NCBI GenBank assembly: GCA_905183005.1
Contig: CAJJDO010000063.1
Location: 142,098 to 206,097, forward strand
Direction of reading: 5' to 3'
Length of the DNA: 64,000 nt
Origin: Paramecium pentaurelia
Taxonomy: Eukaryota; Ciliophora; Oligohymenophorea; Peniculida; Parameciidae
The notes under the pieces are model-generated. The model searched no databases and had not been told where the DNA came from. It saw only the letters and a program-made list of their open reading frames with translations. Both the position numbers and the translations under genes were made by a program. Below, in pieces: positions 27,629-38,334 of this stretch; within the stretch, counting starts at the first letter, position 1, and each line of letters starts with the position of its first letter.

Positions 27629-28674
27629 ATGGGATGCTAAATTGGAAAGACCAATCAAATTTAAATTAGATCTAAGTATAACAATCTTGTAGGAATCAAA
27701 TTTTAAGAAGCTATTGAAAGTAGCAACCCTTAATTAAAATATTTGTAAAATAAATGGAATCAATTTGAAATCAAAGACTTTACTGCTGCACTTAAATTTA
27801 AATAAAGTGATCCAACTAGATTTAGAAAGTATCTTATGAATGGAGCACTCTCTTCTAATAGATGGCCTTTATGGAAAGTATCCTTATTTGTTGATAACAT
27901 ATTTGAATCAGGGTGTTATGAAGCCTTGTTAAAAAGTTCATAAAATTAATTTGATAGTGATATTGAAAAAGACCTACCAAGAACTCTACCAGGTCATCAA
28001 GAATTTCATAAAAAATCTTAAGCATTATAAAATGTACTCAAAGCTATTGCTGTTTATAATAATGATTATGTGACAGGCATGAATTAAGTGGCTGGATTCT
28101 TATTATTAGTATGTGGAATGGAGGAAGAGGAAGCCTTTTGGATGCTAAATTATTTGAATATCAATCCGTAATTCAAATTTCATTAATTATATCAAACGAG
28201 TGATTCATAGAGTATAAAGTAATTTAGTTATTAGATTAAAGAAATCAATTTGAATTTGTTGAAAAATTATTAAACATATTCCATAAGCATTTCAAAAATC
28301 AAATGCCATAATTGTATCAACATTTTGAAGCTTAAGATATAACTCAATATTGTTATATATGGAAATGGATATTTTCACTATTTCTTCAAACATTCCCTTT
28401 TGAAGTGGTACTCTATTTCTTTGATTTTATGATTGCTAACAATATTTTAGCAATTATATCACTATCTCTTGCTTTACTAAAACACTTTCAATCTCATCTA
28501 CTTAAATTAGATTAATACTAAATTGCTTAATTTATCACTTAACTTTCAGAATGCTAAGATGTCTTTGATAAATCAAAACATTCAAATCATTTATGTGTAG
28601 AATAAATCATAATTTATGCTTCCTAATTTCAAGAACAATTAGGATTTTCGAGATTAGAAGAAACTTTAAAATGA
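27629..28674 (+). CDS. TBC-domain Rab GTPase-activating-like protein
   Basis: 340 residues after one 23-nt intron (28219-28241, ending AAAG). The TBC landmarks are in order: R-W-P-L-W-K near residue 80, I-E-K-D-L-P-R-T at 112-119 carrying the arginine finger, and Y-V-T-G-M-N-Q-V-A-G at 147-156. The normal glutamine finger (YxQG) is threonine here, so GAP activity may be altered or absent. The protein starts M-G-C, a plausible N-myristoylation plus palmitoylation signal that would place it on membranes. The C-terminal TBC helices (I-W-K-W-I-F-S-L-F-L-Q-T-F-P) are present. The expected partner is a Rab GTPase, not identifiable from sequence. Confidence 0.85.
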
Positions 28675-28718
28675 ATTTAAATACATTTTTTTTTAAATTA
28701 CTTAATTAGTAAAAATAA

Positions 28719-30026
28719 TCATAATTATGTTTCTCCTAAAGATGGTTAAACATAAGAATTCCAATCTTTAGGTTTCAAATCAACACTCTATTCACCTTAA
28801 TCCAACCATTTTATCCTTTTTCCATTATCCCACATTCCTAACTAACTCTTTCCATTAGGTAAAATGTATCTACCTTTTCCTTATTATTTCCCATTAGACC
28901 AATATCCTTCATATTTCTAATAAAACTCCATTAAAATAAATACCCTTCCATCTGGCCATGTGTATATACCATAACCATGTTTCTTATCATTTACATATTA
29001 CCCTTCATATTTTCTTCCATCTTTCCAATAATATATTCCACGTCCACTCATTTAATTATTAGCCCATTATCCTTCGTATCTCTAAATTAAATAAATTTCA
29101 TTACTCTCCCATCAGGCCAAGTATACACACCATAACCAGACAATTTATTTTCACTCCAATTTCCAATATATATTGATCCATCTCCCCAATAATACTTCCC
29201 AAATCCTTCTTTTTTACCATGTTAATATATTCCCTCAAATCTTGCTTGATCAGCCCAAGTTTCAACTCCAAAACCATGCTATAAATCATCCATCCAATCT
29301 CCTTCATACTTTGCTCCATTTGTATGAAAATAAACACCTTTCCCACATGCTTTATCATCTTTCCACTCTCCTTCAAAATAATCTCCATCTATATGCCAAA
29401 ATTTCCCTCTTCCATTAGCTCTATTGTTTTTCCATTCTCCCTCATATTTTGCACCATCACTCCAAATTTGAACTCCATATCCATCTCTATTCTAACCAAC
29501 CCATTCTCCATCATAAAATGCCCCACTCTATAAAATTAATATTTTTTAACATTACATACTTTGAATAAATGACGAGGTCTCTTTTCTCTAACAGTATTTT
29601 CAGATTTATTAATTTAAGTATCATTCAGATCTTCCAAATTTCTTAACATCATCTCATTTTTTCTCTTCTTACTATCTGCATTTGACTCTTATTTAACAAT
29701 CTTTTTCATAAATACCATTAGTCATAATCACTTGAACTTATGGAGTTTCTACTTGTTAGGCCCTTATAGGTTCTGCATATACAATAGCATCATTCTTTTA
29801 AGGAGCATCCAAATTTAAATATTGCTATACGATCTAACTTGAACCTTCATGGTTCTTCTCCTCAAGATCTAAAATATTGTTAGATCAATATACGATCTTC
29901 CTCTTCCTCTTCATTTGGTTATTAAGAGTATTAATTCATTTGTGGGTTCGATTATTGTTATACCTCACTGATCAGGATCTCCTCCTTTTTCTAACAATTT
30001 TAACAGGTTGCACAATTGCTTCCCAT
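28719..30026 (-). CDS. MORN-repeat protein with acylation-type N-terminus
   Basis: 389 residues after five introns (25, 31, 32, 23 and 27 nt), an exact multiple of three. The N-terminus M-G-S-N-C-A-T-C-Q-N-C fits N-myristoylation and palmitoylation. A Gln/Glu-rich linker of about 130 residues follows, then nine consecutive MORN repeats (pattern Y-E-G-x-W/Y-x-N/D-x-x-x-x-G-x-G), for example K-Y-E-G-E-W-K-N-N-R and R-Y-E-G-Q-W-A-N-N-Q. At least two introns fall at the same place in different repeats, just after G-R, suggesting that repeats were duplicated together with their intron. Family members bind membranes or scaffold cortical and ciliary structures. Confidence 0.88.
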
Positions 30027-30119
30027 ACTTTTCTTAATAATATTAATCGATTAAATGAAAGCGAATTCAAAATCTCTTTCTTATTCGATTAAAAAGGATC
30101 TCTATTTATAGGTATGTAT

Positions 30120-31127
30120 ATTGAAGGAAAACCCAATAGATAGCCCAACTGAAATCAAAACTCAATGAATTAATAGACTATCATAAAACATTTGAGGTTG
30201 TTTAATATGTTGAACAATAAAGAGAATGGTTACAAAAACTATTTTAAGCATGAAAACTTTAAACTGTTAAATCATATGATGTTTATCAAGTGGCCAATTT
30301 AATAGAAAATAAGTGAATTAAATTGTAAAAATTTCTATTTATTCAATGGCATGGATATATTGAATAAATCCATATAAGATAAGTAATGCTATTCAGATTT
30401 AAGACTAAAAGAGAAAAAAGAATTAAAAGTTAATTAATAAAAGCCTGGAATTCTGTTGTTTTAATTTACAATAGAAGTCAATATACTAAAAACACAAAAA
30501 ATACTTATTTTCATTACTAGGGTTGGTTTATTTAAAGAACATAAATGAAATAATATATAATAGCAAATGAAGAATTGATTCAAAGATAAAAACTGAAATT
30601 GTATTAAAAGTACAATTCAATCATGAAGTTTAAATATATTAAGCAGAACATTACTTAGAAAAATACGAAATAAATAAAAAGAAACAAAGGCTCTTAGTTG
30701 TTTTTTAATTTTGGTTCCAATATGTCTAATATAAGATTAATTAAAGAAAATTAGTTAACGAATTTATTAAAAAGAGAAATCTAATACTTTTGTGTAAAAT
30801 ACTTACTATCTTAAAAATAAAACTGAAAAGCATATGATATAATATAAGGGACTATAATAAAGTAAACGATATTTACAGGCAATAAGAAAAGATAATCTGT
30901 TGAAATTAGTCATATAAACTCTTAGAGATACTAAAAATTTGATTTAGAAGTATAACGATACAGAAAAGTATTTAAATAAGAAGAAATTGAAATAATTATT
31001 TATAAAATTATACATAAAAGCAAAAATATAAAAGATACTCCTTAGAATTGGTATCAGAAGTAAATCATTATAGAGAAAGTTATTTACACACTTATAATTA
31101 TAGAATAAAAAAAAGAGATATGAATGA
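30120..31127 (+). pseudogene. Decayed or mis-resolved Sfi1-like centrin-binding repeat gene
   Basis: No single frame is open, but all three plus frames hold pieces of a Lys/Gln-rich helical protein with Sfi1-style repeats (Leu...Phe..Trp at about 33-residue spacing). Frame 2 has K-F-L-F-I-Q-W, L-I-K-A-W-N and Y-Q-G-W-F; frame 1 near 30,690 has L-L-V-V-F-Q-F-W-F-Q; frame 3 gives the last 90 residues, ending K-K-R-Y-E and TGA at 31127. Two in-frame TGA codons (about 30,250 and 30,313) interrupt frame 2, one exactly where the repeat expects Trp. No GT..AG intron of usual size repairs all shifts, and no good start is seen. Decay is the simplest reading; unusual introns or sequence errors are alternatives. 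Confidence 0.45.
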
Positions 31128-31790
31128 AAAAATGATTCAAGTACATTTAGTCAAACTTTGTAAGAATATTTAAAAAAAATGGAAGGAATATAATAAGTAA
31201 ATTCATCATGAAAATTTTATCAAATAATAAATAGAATTTAGTAATTAATATAGAATAAAAAAACAAATATTCAAAATGATGTCTATTAATCATCAAGATT
31301 TTATATTGTGATTTTTTTATTTTCCCCAAAATAATTGGGTGTGCTTATGATAATTATAGATCACTTATTATCTATTGCTTAATTCAATTGAAATATTATT
31401 TTTTTCATATTCAATAAGACCTACTCTTTATTCTAAAAACACATCTATAATTGATTATAAAATTTAAAATAAACATAAAGTTTTATTTATTTTATGTAGT
31501 TATTTTATAAATGTAATTACTATATATTATTTCCATGTTTTTTATAATATTTAATTATATGAATAATCATTTAATTCACTTTTATCTACAAAAAATTGTT
31601 ATATAAATATAGATAGTAAAGTTGAAATTAATAATTGAATAAAAAAATTTTAATATTATCTTTTTTATATTAATTCTGCTTTAAATTTCTAACAAAAGAT
31701 AATTAAACAAAAAAGGATTAGCATAAATTTAAGTATAATTTAAATTGAACATAGAACAATTTTTTACTATATATTATTTTATATATATTA
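31128..31790. other. AT-rich intergenic region
   Basis: About 660 bp between the ends of two convergent units. It contains only short unremarkable frames. No gene is supported. Confidence 0.5.
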
Positions 31791-33965
31791 TCAATTAATT
31801 GCTAATAATCTCATTACTTTGAGCATGGTTCTAAGGTTTGATCTTAATTCTACATTCTGAATTTCTTCGATATAAAATTATAATTCTGGTGGAGTTATTT
31901 AATGCTATTGAATTAAAATTAATAAATTAGCATGACTAACAGTATTTTTAGACCATTTAGTTGATAACTTATCGCTCTTATCATTACACTCCAAAAGAGC
32001 AACTTTATTTAATTAGAATTCTAAATTTCTCCATTAAAATTCATCATCCCCTTCAAAATCTTAATTAAAAGTAGGATTCTCAATAAACTGAATTATAATT
32101 TAATCTGATCCACATTTTTAATTCCATTTTGATTATTTGAACGAATAAACTATAATTTATATAAATAGATATACCTCTTAAGGTTTACATTAAATTTAAT
32201 AATACTTGATTTTCAACTTCTGATCTTTTAAACACTGTTTATAAACAAATTGCATCCTCTTCTTAGGCTATCAAATTTATTCCAATATTTCTTAATTTCA
32301 ATAATAATTCTATTATAGGCAATGGTTATTGAAAATGTTATTAAGCAAGACTAGTAGGTTTTACTAATTTTGATAATTTACTGTCTAATTCAATTCCAAT
32401 ATTAATATCTCTTTAAGCTATAATTAATCATATTGACATTATTACTTGTTATATTTAGATAGACTTTATCAGGAGATAGAGAAGTTATTTTCCAGGTTTT
32501 AAATGGAAAATCAGCAAATCTTAAAGTGGACAACATAAAAGGGTATTGATTTTTTAATGAAAATGAAACAGATCGAGTGTCAATATTGACTTTTAAATCT
32601 TCAATTCCTTCTTGAGTCCATTAACCATTTTAAAATGTTACTACAAACAATTTGCTAGCATCTTGTAAATAGTATTAATTTGATATTTAAAAGAAACAAC
32701 TATATGACTAGAATCCTTAAGCCAATTTTAAAGGTTATAATTATGAATCAGTAAATGTAGGCTTGAGTATCCAGCCATTAGTTTTTTTTGATAATTTTGG
32801 TAAATTAACACAACAATTTTAAAATATTCCACCAATAGGTAAGTATTATGTGTATTATTTATATTACACATAAGGATCATGATTAGTCCATGTAATATAA
32901 TAAATTAAACTTTGTCCTGCCAATTATCTTGGTATTTCAATTTAAAGATTAGATATTTAAGAGAAATCAATGGGCTTTATTCTATATCCAATCTTTGATA
33001 AGGGACAATACCAAAAGGCTGCTTTAAATGAATTAGTAAGTTCTGAATATTTTAAGATTTCATATTTAACTCTATCTTCTGGCTTTTAGGCAATTTTTTA
33101 TAAAATCCTTTATTACGTTTCTTGATTAAATTCTAACATAAAGTATTAATGTTTCACTTATATATAGAGGATATATTAATACAGATGTGATTTAATTCTT
33201 CCAAGTAATTCTCGTAATGAATATAAAAGTGTTTTATGATTTCATATATTTTAGTACTTATAATTGATTTTAATTTTTCAATATATCTAAAATAATGGTC
33301 CTACTTATTAAATATTGATTAACTTAAATCTTCTTAATGAGCTATTTGAATAATGTAAATTATTTTAGAAATGTATTCAATCTATTTATAATTTAATGAA
33401 ATATCATCATTATTACTACTTAATTAATAAATAATTGTATTTAAATCCTTTTCTGCTCTTGGATCTATTTATGTATTACAGGATATATAATTATTCCATT
33501 CATCAAATTCTAAACATTTCTTTTTATATTCATGTATTTCCTTATCCCAAATCATTTCTATTTAAACTCTATCATTTTCTTCATTTTTTAATCTATCTCT
33601 TTCTTCTTAAGTCATTTTTTCCCATTATTATCTTTGAAATTCTTCCAGATCTCTAATTCTCTTTTATTCTTCCTCTAGTAATTTTTACTCTTCTTAATTA
33701 TCTAATTCTTTATAAAATAGGATATATCTTTACATTATATATTCTTTTGAGTCTTCTTCTTCTTTTTAGGTTTTACTTATTTTTTATTATCTACAGAGTG
33801 TTTTCTATGTTTATCAGCTGTTGTGTTTCTATAAACAGGAGGGTTTTAAATTGCAATTCTAGGTTAAGTGAGCTATTATGTAGCTTCTTTACTAGAGGAT
33901 CGTATTCTTGGTTTCAATAATGTTTTCTTTTTGTCATCTTTGTTTGAGTAATTTTGAATATTCAT
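31791..33965 (-). CDS. DNAI7/CASC1 homologue, axonemal dynein-associated protein
   Basis: The N-terminus is basic (K-P-K-K-K-K-T-Q-K-N) and leads into a charged helix (E-E-Q-K-L-L-E-E-E-Q-K-R-I, then E-K-M-T-Q-E-E-R-D-R-L), matching the N-terminal coiled coil of CASC1/DNAI7. The C-terminal part matches the family in order: W-K-I-T-S-L-S-P-D-K-V-Y-L, then P-L-P-I-I-E-L-L-L-K-L-R-N-I-G-I-N, then F-K-Q-S-K-W-N-Q-K-C. It ends L-K-V-M-R-L-L-A-I-N. DNAI7 binds axonemal dynein and tubulin and supports ciliary beating. Introns include 26 nt near 33,730 and 25 nt near 32,170; not all were mapped. The start ATG lies 8 bp from the divergent neighbour's ATG. Confidence 0.8.
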
Positions 33966-33973
33966 TATATAAA
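33966..33973. promoter_or_regulatory. 8-bp divergent start-to-start interval
   Basis: Only eight bases separate the ATG of the minus-strand DNAI7 gene from the ATG of the plus-strand membrane-protein gene. There is no room for two promoters, so each gene's promoter and 5' UTR must overlap the other's coding sequence, unless one start codon lies further downstream. Confidence 0.6.
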
Positions 33974-35227
33974 ATGATTTATATTATAAACTTAATTGTA
34001 AGTTTGGCATTTACTTGGATTACATATTTTGTATACAATGCAAGGATAATGAAATATGAAAGATTTACAGAATCCTTTATTACCTTTATAAAAAGATTTC
34101 TATTTTATTCTGCTTTTGTATTAGTTATTCCTTTGCTTTTCATTAATGCTGTTGAATTACAACATCATAAATACTTAAAAGATCATAATTATTCTAAAAT
34201 TATTAGATAAATTGATCAATTACCTAATGAATAAAGAGAATCCATTACTGCTTATCTAAATAATGAATTTTCAATTCAATATAAAATTTTATTTTTGATT
34301 CCATTACTATTCATTGCTAAAGAATTATAAGAAATATATGATAAAGAATTTGATGACACATAAAAAAACTAACTTAATTCAAGTAATAATTTACCTCCAC
34401 CTCCCATTTTATAACCTAAAGTTATCTCAGAATATGTTCCTGAAAAAAATGAGGAAATATTACGAATTGAAAGTTATTATAGAAATTAAAATAAGTTTGA
34501 TTAAATTAAAAATAGTGAAGAAGTTAAAAATAGTAATAGTAATAGTAAATTCGATTAATCAGATTTAATTAATAAATTATAGTTTGTAATTCATTATCTT
34601 ATTTTAGACTATAGATAGTAGATAAAATTAAGTTGTTTAATCAGAATATAGTAATAAATAATTAGCCAGAGCTAGACATTTAGGAAAGGATTCTGAATAG
34701 AATAATGAATCTCCTTAATTTAAACCTGCCAGAACTCAAACTATTAAAGACTTTTCATTTACATAACATACATAAAATACCTAAAATAAAGTTGATAATC
34801 AAATTACTACCAAAATATATCTACTTTTAACTGAAATCGCAATTCTAAAATCCTGCTTTGGCTATCTTGTTGGTGTCTAAGAACGAATTTCAATTGCAAT
34901 ACTCATAATAGCTTTATCATCACTATTAGATATTATTTTATTTAGTGATTGGATGCTATTCAGTAATCTTATTAATATATTAAAGTCACTAAGCCTTCAA
35001 TGGTAACTTATTTGATGTTACTCTATATACTATTTTTTATATCTATGCTTATTGGAATGTATGCTTACGAAATATTAATAAAAGTTTGTTATTGCATTCT
35101 ATTTATGTATAGCTTAAGATCATTTTTTAAATTAATAGAATTTTAAACCATTAAGTCAACTTTAATCTAATCGGGAATTTCTCTTTTTATTTTGATAGTT
35201 ATTAAATTTATGTTTTCTATATGGTGA
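33974..35227 (+). CDS. Multi-pass membrane protein of unknown family
   Basis: 402 residues after introns of 22 nt (near 34,587) and 23 nt (near 34,954); exact multiple of three. Hydrophobic segments occur at the N-terminus (I-I-N-L-I-V-S-L-A-F), at about residues 45-60 (F-V-L-V-I-P-L-L-F-I) and near 105, then after a polar Asn/Ser/Gln-rich loop of about 130 residues, and again at the C-terminus (A-I-L-I-I-A-L-S-S-L-L, Y-L-M-L-L-Y-I-L-F-F-I and F-I-L-I-V-I-K). About seven membrane helices are likely. No transporter, channel or receptor motif was recognised. The start is shared with the divergent DNAI7 gene. Confidence 0.7.
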
Positions 35228-35530
35228 CATAAATGAATATTTTTTTTTATTCTAAAATTTTTATATTTATCTAATTATTAGATTAAAGTGTCAAATTTAA
35301 TCATTCTTTTTTTTAATTCATTTAGTTTTCATTTCAAAATTTATATTATATATATAAATATATATTAATAATTTTTAAATAAATTATATAAATAAAATTG
35401 TTACTAATTATTTTAGTTACTGATATTCTTTAAAAATTATCCAAATTAAAAGAACATATATTAAATATTTAATCTACTAATTTTAAAGAAGAAGTATCAT
35501 AATTATAATTATATAATATAGAAATTTTGA
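35228..35530. other. AT-rich convergent intergenic region
   Basis: About 300 bp of almost pure A/T between two convergent gene ends. No gene or strong structure was seen. Confidence 0.5.
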
Positions 35531-37269
35531 TCATTCTTCTACTTTTGTTTATTTTGTTCTATTTTTTCTACGTAAATATTTTTCAGGATTTAAATGAAAT
35601 ACTTTAAAACATTTTGTTGTGCAAAGTGTTATATTTATTTTATAATGTTTTTGACAAGCTTCACAAACAAAACTTGACTTTCTAACCTTCTTATTATTTT
35701 TTTGACATACTTTACATCTAAAATAAATTATAATAAATAATTTACTTTTAACTATTTTCTCCTTTTTTTGGGAAATGACAATATTTTTCTTATTGAAATA
35801 TAGTTAAATCAGTTTAAACTATTTACAAGTATTCATTAATTTTTAACTTTTATTAATTAATTGTCCTCCTTAAAAGTGCATTTTATCTATATAATTTAAG
35901 TTTTGCTATCATTAAGACTGAGTCTAAACAAGTATAGCGAGATAAATTCATTAATAATTATGCTAAATACTCTATTTAATCTGGTACATCTTATATAAAA
36001 GTAATATCTGTAATTAAACTTACAAAATTAAAAGATCTTACTTGTGACTCACATAATTCTAAATTTAATTTAAACTATTAGTGAATCTCTTATATTTGCG
36101 TAATTTATTTAATTATAAACTCTTCATAAATCTCTTGATTTCTAATAAAATTACGCTCGATCTTTAGTAATGCCAATTATTAAAATGAAATTTAAATTTC
36201 AAGATAATCTTTTGAAAATTGAAGTGTTTCTTTATTTTCCATCCAAATTATGATTTTGCTCTTGGGGAAAGGAAATTCAAGTAATTTATATGCCTCCTAT
36301 TTTATTAAAATGTTATCAAATTCATTCAACGAGGCATAATTTATAAAATGAATAATTGTTTCTTATTTTTTAGTTAGAATCTACAATAAAAAGTCTTAAA
36401 CTTTCATGAAATATTTATATAAGTCTTTAACCATCTCTTCTACTTTATAGTGTTGTTGTTAAATAATAATTAATGAATTGGAATCATAAGCAAAAAAAAA
36501 TATTGTTTTATTATCTGAAGTATATCTTTAGAAAACTATAATTGTTGAGTATCTATTCGTTTCTTATGAATAATTCTACGCTAATTATACTTCTGATTAC
36601 GATGCTAATATCTAATATAATTAAAAAGTAATTGTTTCCATTTTATTAGCAATAGACATTTAATATTTAATAATAATATTCCCTCTTATTAACCAAATTT
36701 AAACTTTAGAATAAATTTACAATATTTTGTTTAAGAGAAGTTAATATTTAATCTTTCTGCTTTACTTTCAAATCACAGGTATTTTGGATTAAATTTCATT
36801 TAATATTAAAATTCTATTCAATGTATTGCATATTAATGCCATATTAAGCATGGTTATAAATATTTTCATTATTAAATACCTACTTTATTATTTTAAACAG
36901 TTTTAACCATAAAGTCAGATTCTATCTAATCATCATAATCATTATAAAACATTAAAAACCTGAATTGAATTCAATAAATTCATTATATTCCTATTTTATC
37001 AACATATCATTTGACCTATCAACTAAAAGTAAGGAGTCATTTTCTTTTTCATCATTATAATCATTTATTATTAATAACCCATCATTTATAGGTAATTAAT
37101 TGATTCTTTAACTTATTAAGTTAAAAACATCCCCAAACTAATTTTTCATTTATAAACCAAAAAAGCTTCTATTTTTTTCTTCTAAAGTATTAAATACTAA
37201 TATTTTTTTTATATTGATATATTAATTTATGATCAAATTGAATTTAATAATCCTATTGCTTATTAACAT
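35531..37269 (-). CDS. Domesticated PiggyBac-derived transposase, PiggyMac-like candidate
   Basis: The secure part runs from 36659 to TGA 35531, with one 28-nt intron at 35718-35745. The C-terminus is a PiggyBac-type zinc ribbon: C-K-V-C, then C-E-A-C, then L-C-T-T-K-C-F-K-V-F-H, preceded by Y-C-H-F-P-K-K-G. Upstream, D-V-P-D-Q then L-D-S-V-L-M-I-A-K-L-K-L-Y-R fits the end of the DDE_Tnp_1_7 fold. Where a DNxFTS motif is expected the sequence reads I-N-Y-A-S-L, lacking the catalytic Asp. A further acidic segment from ATG 37269 is open in another frame; the intron joining it was not resolved. No terminal inverted repeats flank the gene. Paramecium PiggyMac-like proteins assist DNA elimination, and this looks like a member. 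Whether it is functional is inference. Confidence 0.68.
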
Positions 37270-37615
37270 TCATTTAATTACTAAAAGTTAATATTTATTT
37301 CAGTGGAAATAGATATAATAAGAAGTCTTTATGCATCAAAGTTGCTATCCTCAAAGATTTATCTCTTTTTAATATTTATTTAATCTATTAATTATTTATT
37401 TTATAGAAATATATTGATTTAAGAAAAGCTGTTAGATTACACAAATTTTTTACATCAAATGAAACCTTATCAAACTAGATCCTGTGATGTAAATCACTCA
37501 GTTATTTGAGAAGTTTGCCTTCAAATGAATTTATAATATTGTAACTATTTTTTTTGTAAAAAATTCTATTTATTTGTACTGATTACATAACTTAATTAAA
37601 GTAATATACATAAAA

Positions 37616-37735
37616 ATGAACTAATTATTTGGAAGGATTAATAAATATAAAAAAAACAGAGCAAGAGAAAAGAAAGAAAGAGAAAAAGAAATAACTCAAT
37701 TTGACCAACTATCAAGTTCAAACTTCAATTATTGA
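37616..37735 (+). CDS. Very small Lys/Arg/Glu-rich open frame
   Basis: 39 codons from ATG to TGA (M-N-Q-L-F-G-R-I-N-K-Y, then K-K-E-R-E-K-E-I). The composition is biased but protein-like, and it stands alone in a 1-kb gap just before the hairpin run. There is no homologue I recognise. It could be a small gene, an exon of something larger, or chance. Confidence 0.2.
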
Positions 37736-37776
37736 GGCTTAAATCATTCAAGATGAATGAATAACAATTAATCTTT

Positions 37777-38061
37777 ATGAATTGATTGGGGATAGTTCTA
37801 TAAAGCTATCCCTAGTCAATTTATTGAGATCTAGTTAGAAATCTCAATAAAACAATAATCAAAGTATTTCAATTTAAAGAAATACTTATTAAATATTGAC
37901 TAAATAAACAAATAATTATTCGTGGAAAATGAAGCAATTATAATCAACAATTATACATCATTATTATATTAATATTAGGAAGATGCTATCTCTCTAATAT
38001 AAATCAAATAATATATATATTTGTTTGATTATAATTTTAAAAGGATTTCTATGAAAATTAT
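37777..38061. repeat. Run of consecutive hairpins (inverted repeats) in an intergenic gap
   Basis: Successive inverted repeats are visible. (1) 37777-37795 with 37806-37824: 19 pairs including three G-T wobbles, 10-base loop, G/C-containing core GGGGATAG/CTATCCC. (2) 37820-37830 with 37841-37851: 11 perfect pairs, 10-base loop. (3) 37862-37869 with 37880-37887: 8 perfect pairs, 10-base loop. (4) 37972-37984 with 37988-38000: 13 pairs with a two-base internal mismatch. (5) 38002-38011 with 38021-38030: 10 pairs, one wobble. (6) 38031-38038 with 38054-38061: 8 pairs. The short arms could be chance in A/T DNA; the first is not easily so. A structured transcript is possible. Confidence 0.5.
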
Positions 38062-38334
38062 CCTATTATATATTTAGAACCTTAAAAAATCATTATAAAT
38101 ATATATTTCTAAGATTATAAGTTTTGACATGATAATTTCATAATGTTTGATATAACTAACAAATAATGTCTGTATATTTTGAAAATAAATCCTCACTTAT
38201 TTATAAAATATTAATAGGCATTTTAGTTCGATTTCCCTGCAATTAGTTGAATAAGAAAAATAAATAAATACTTATTGTTAATTTTCTCATTAAACATTAT
38301 AAAAACTTAATTAAACGTGTTTATTAATTATTTA

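Noticed and set aside
29101..29533. Short frames on both strands inside the MORN gene
   Set aside because: Those on the plus strand and the off-frame minus-strand one are shadows of the MORN repeats.
35833..35912. Apparent stop and separate small zinc-ribbon gene
   Set aside because: This came from losing two bases at a line join while reading. The corrected frame runs without a break from 36659 through the zinc ribbon to 35531.
38211..38260. GTTCGATTTCC resembling a tRNA T-arm
   Set aside because: The flanking bases cannot form the five-pair T stem and no anticodon arm or acceptor stem fits.
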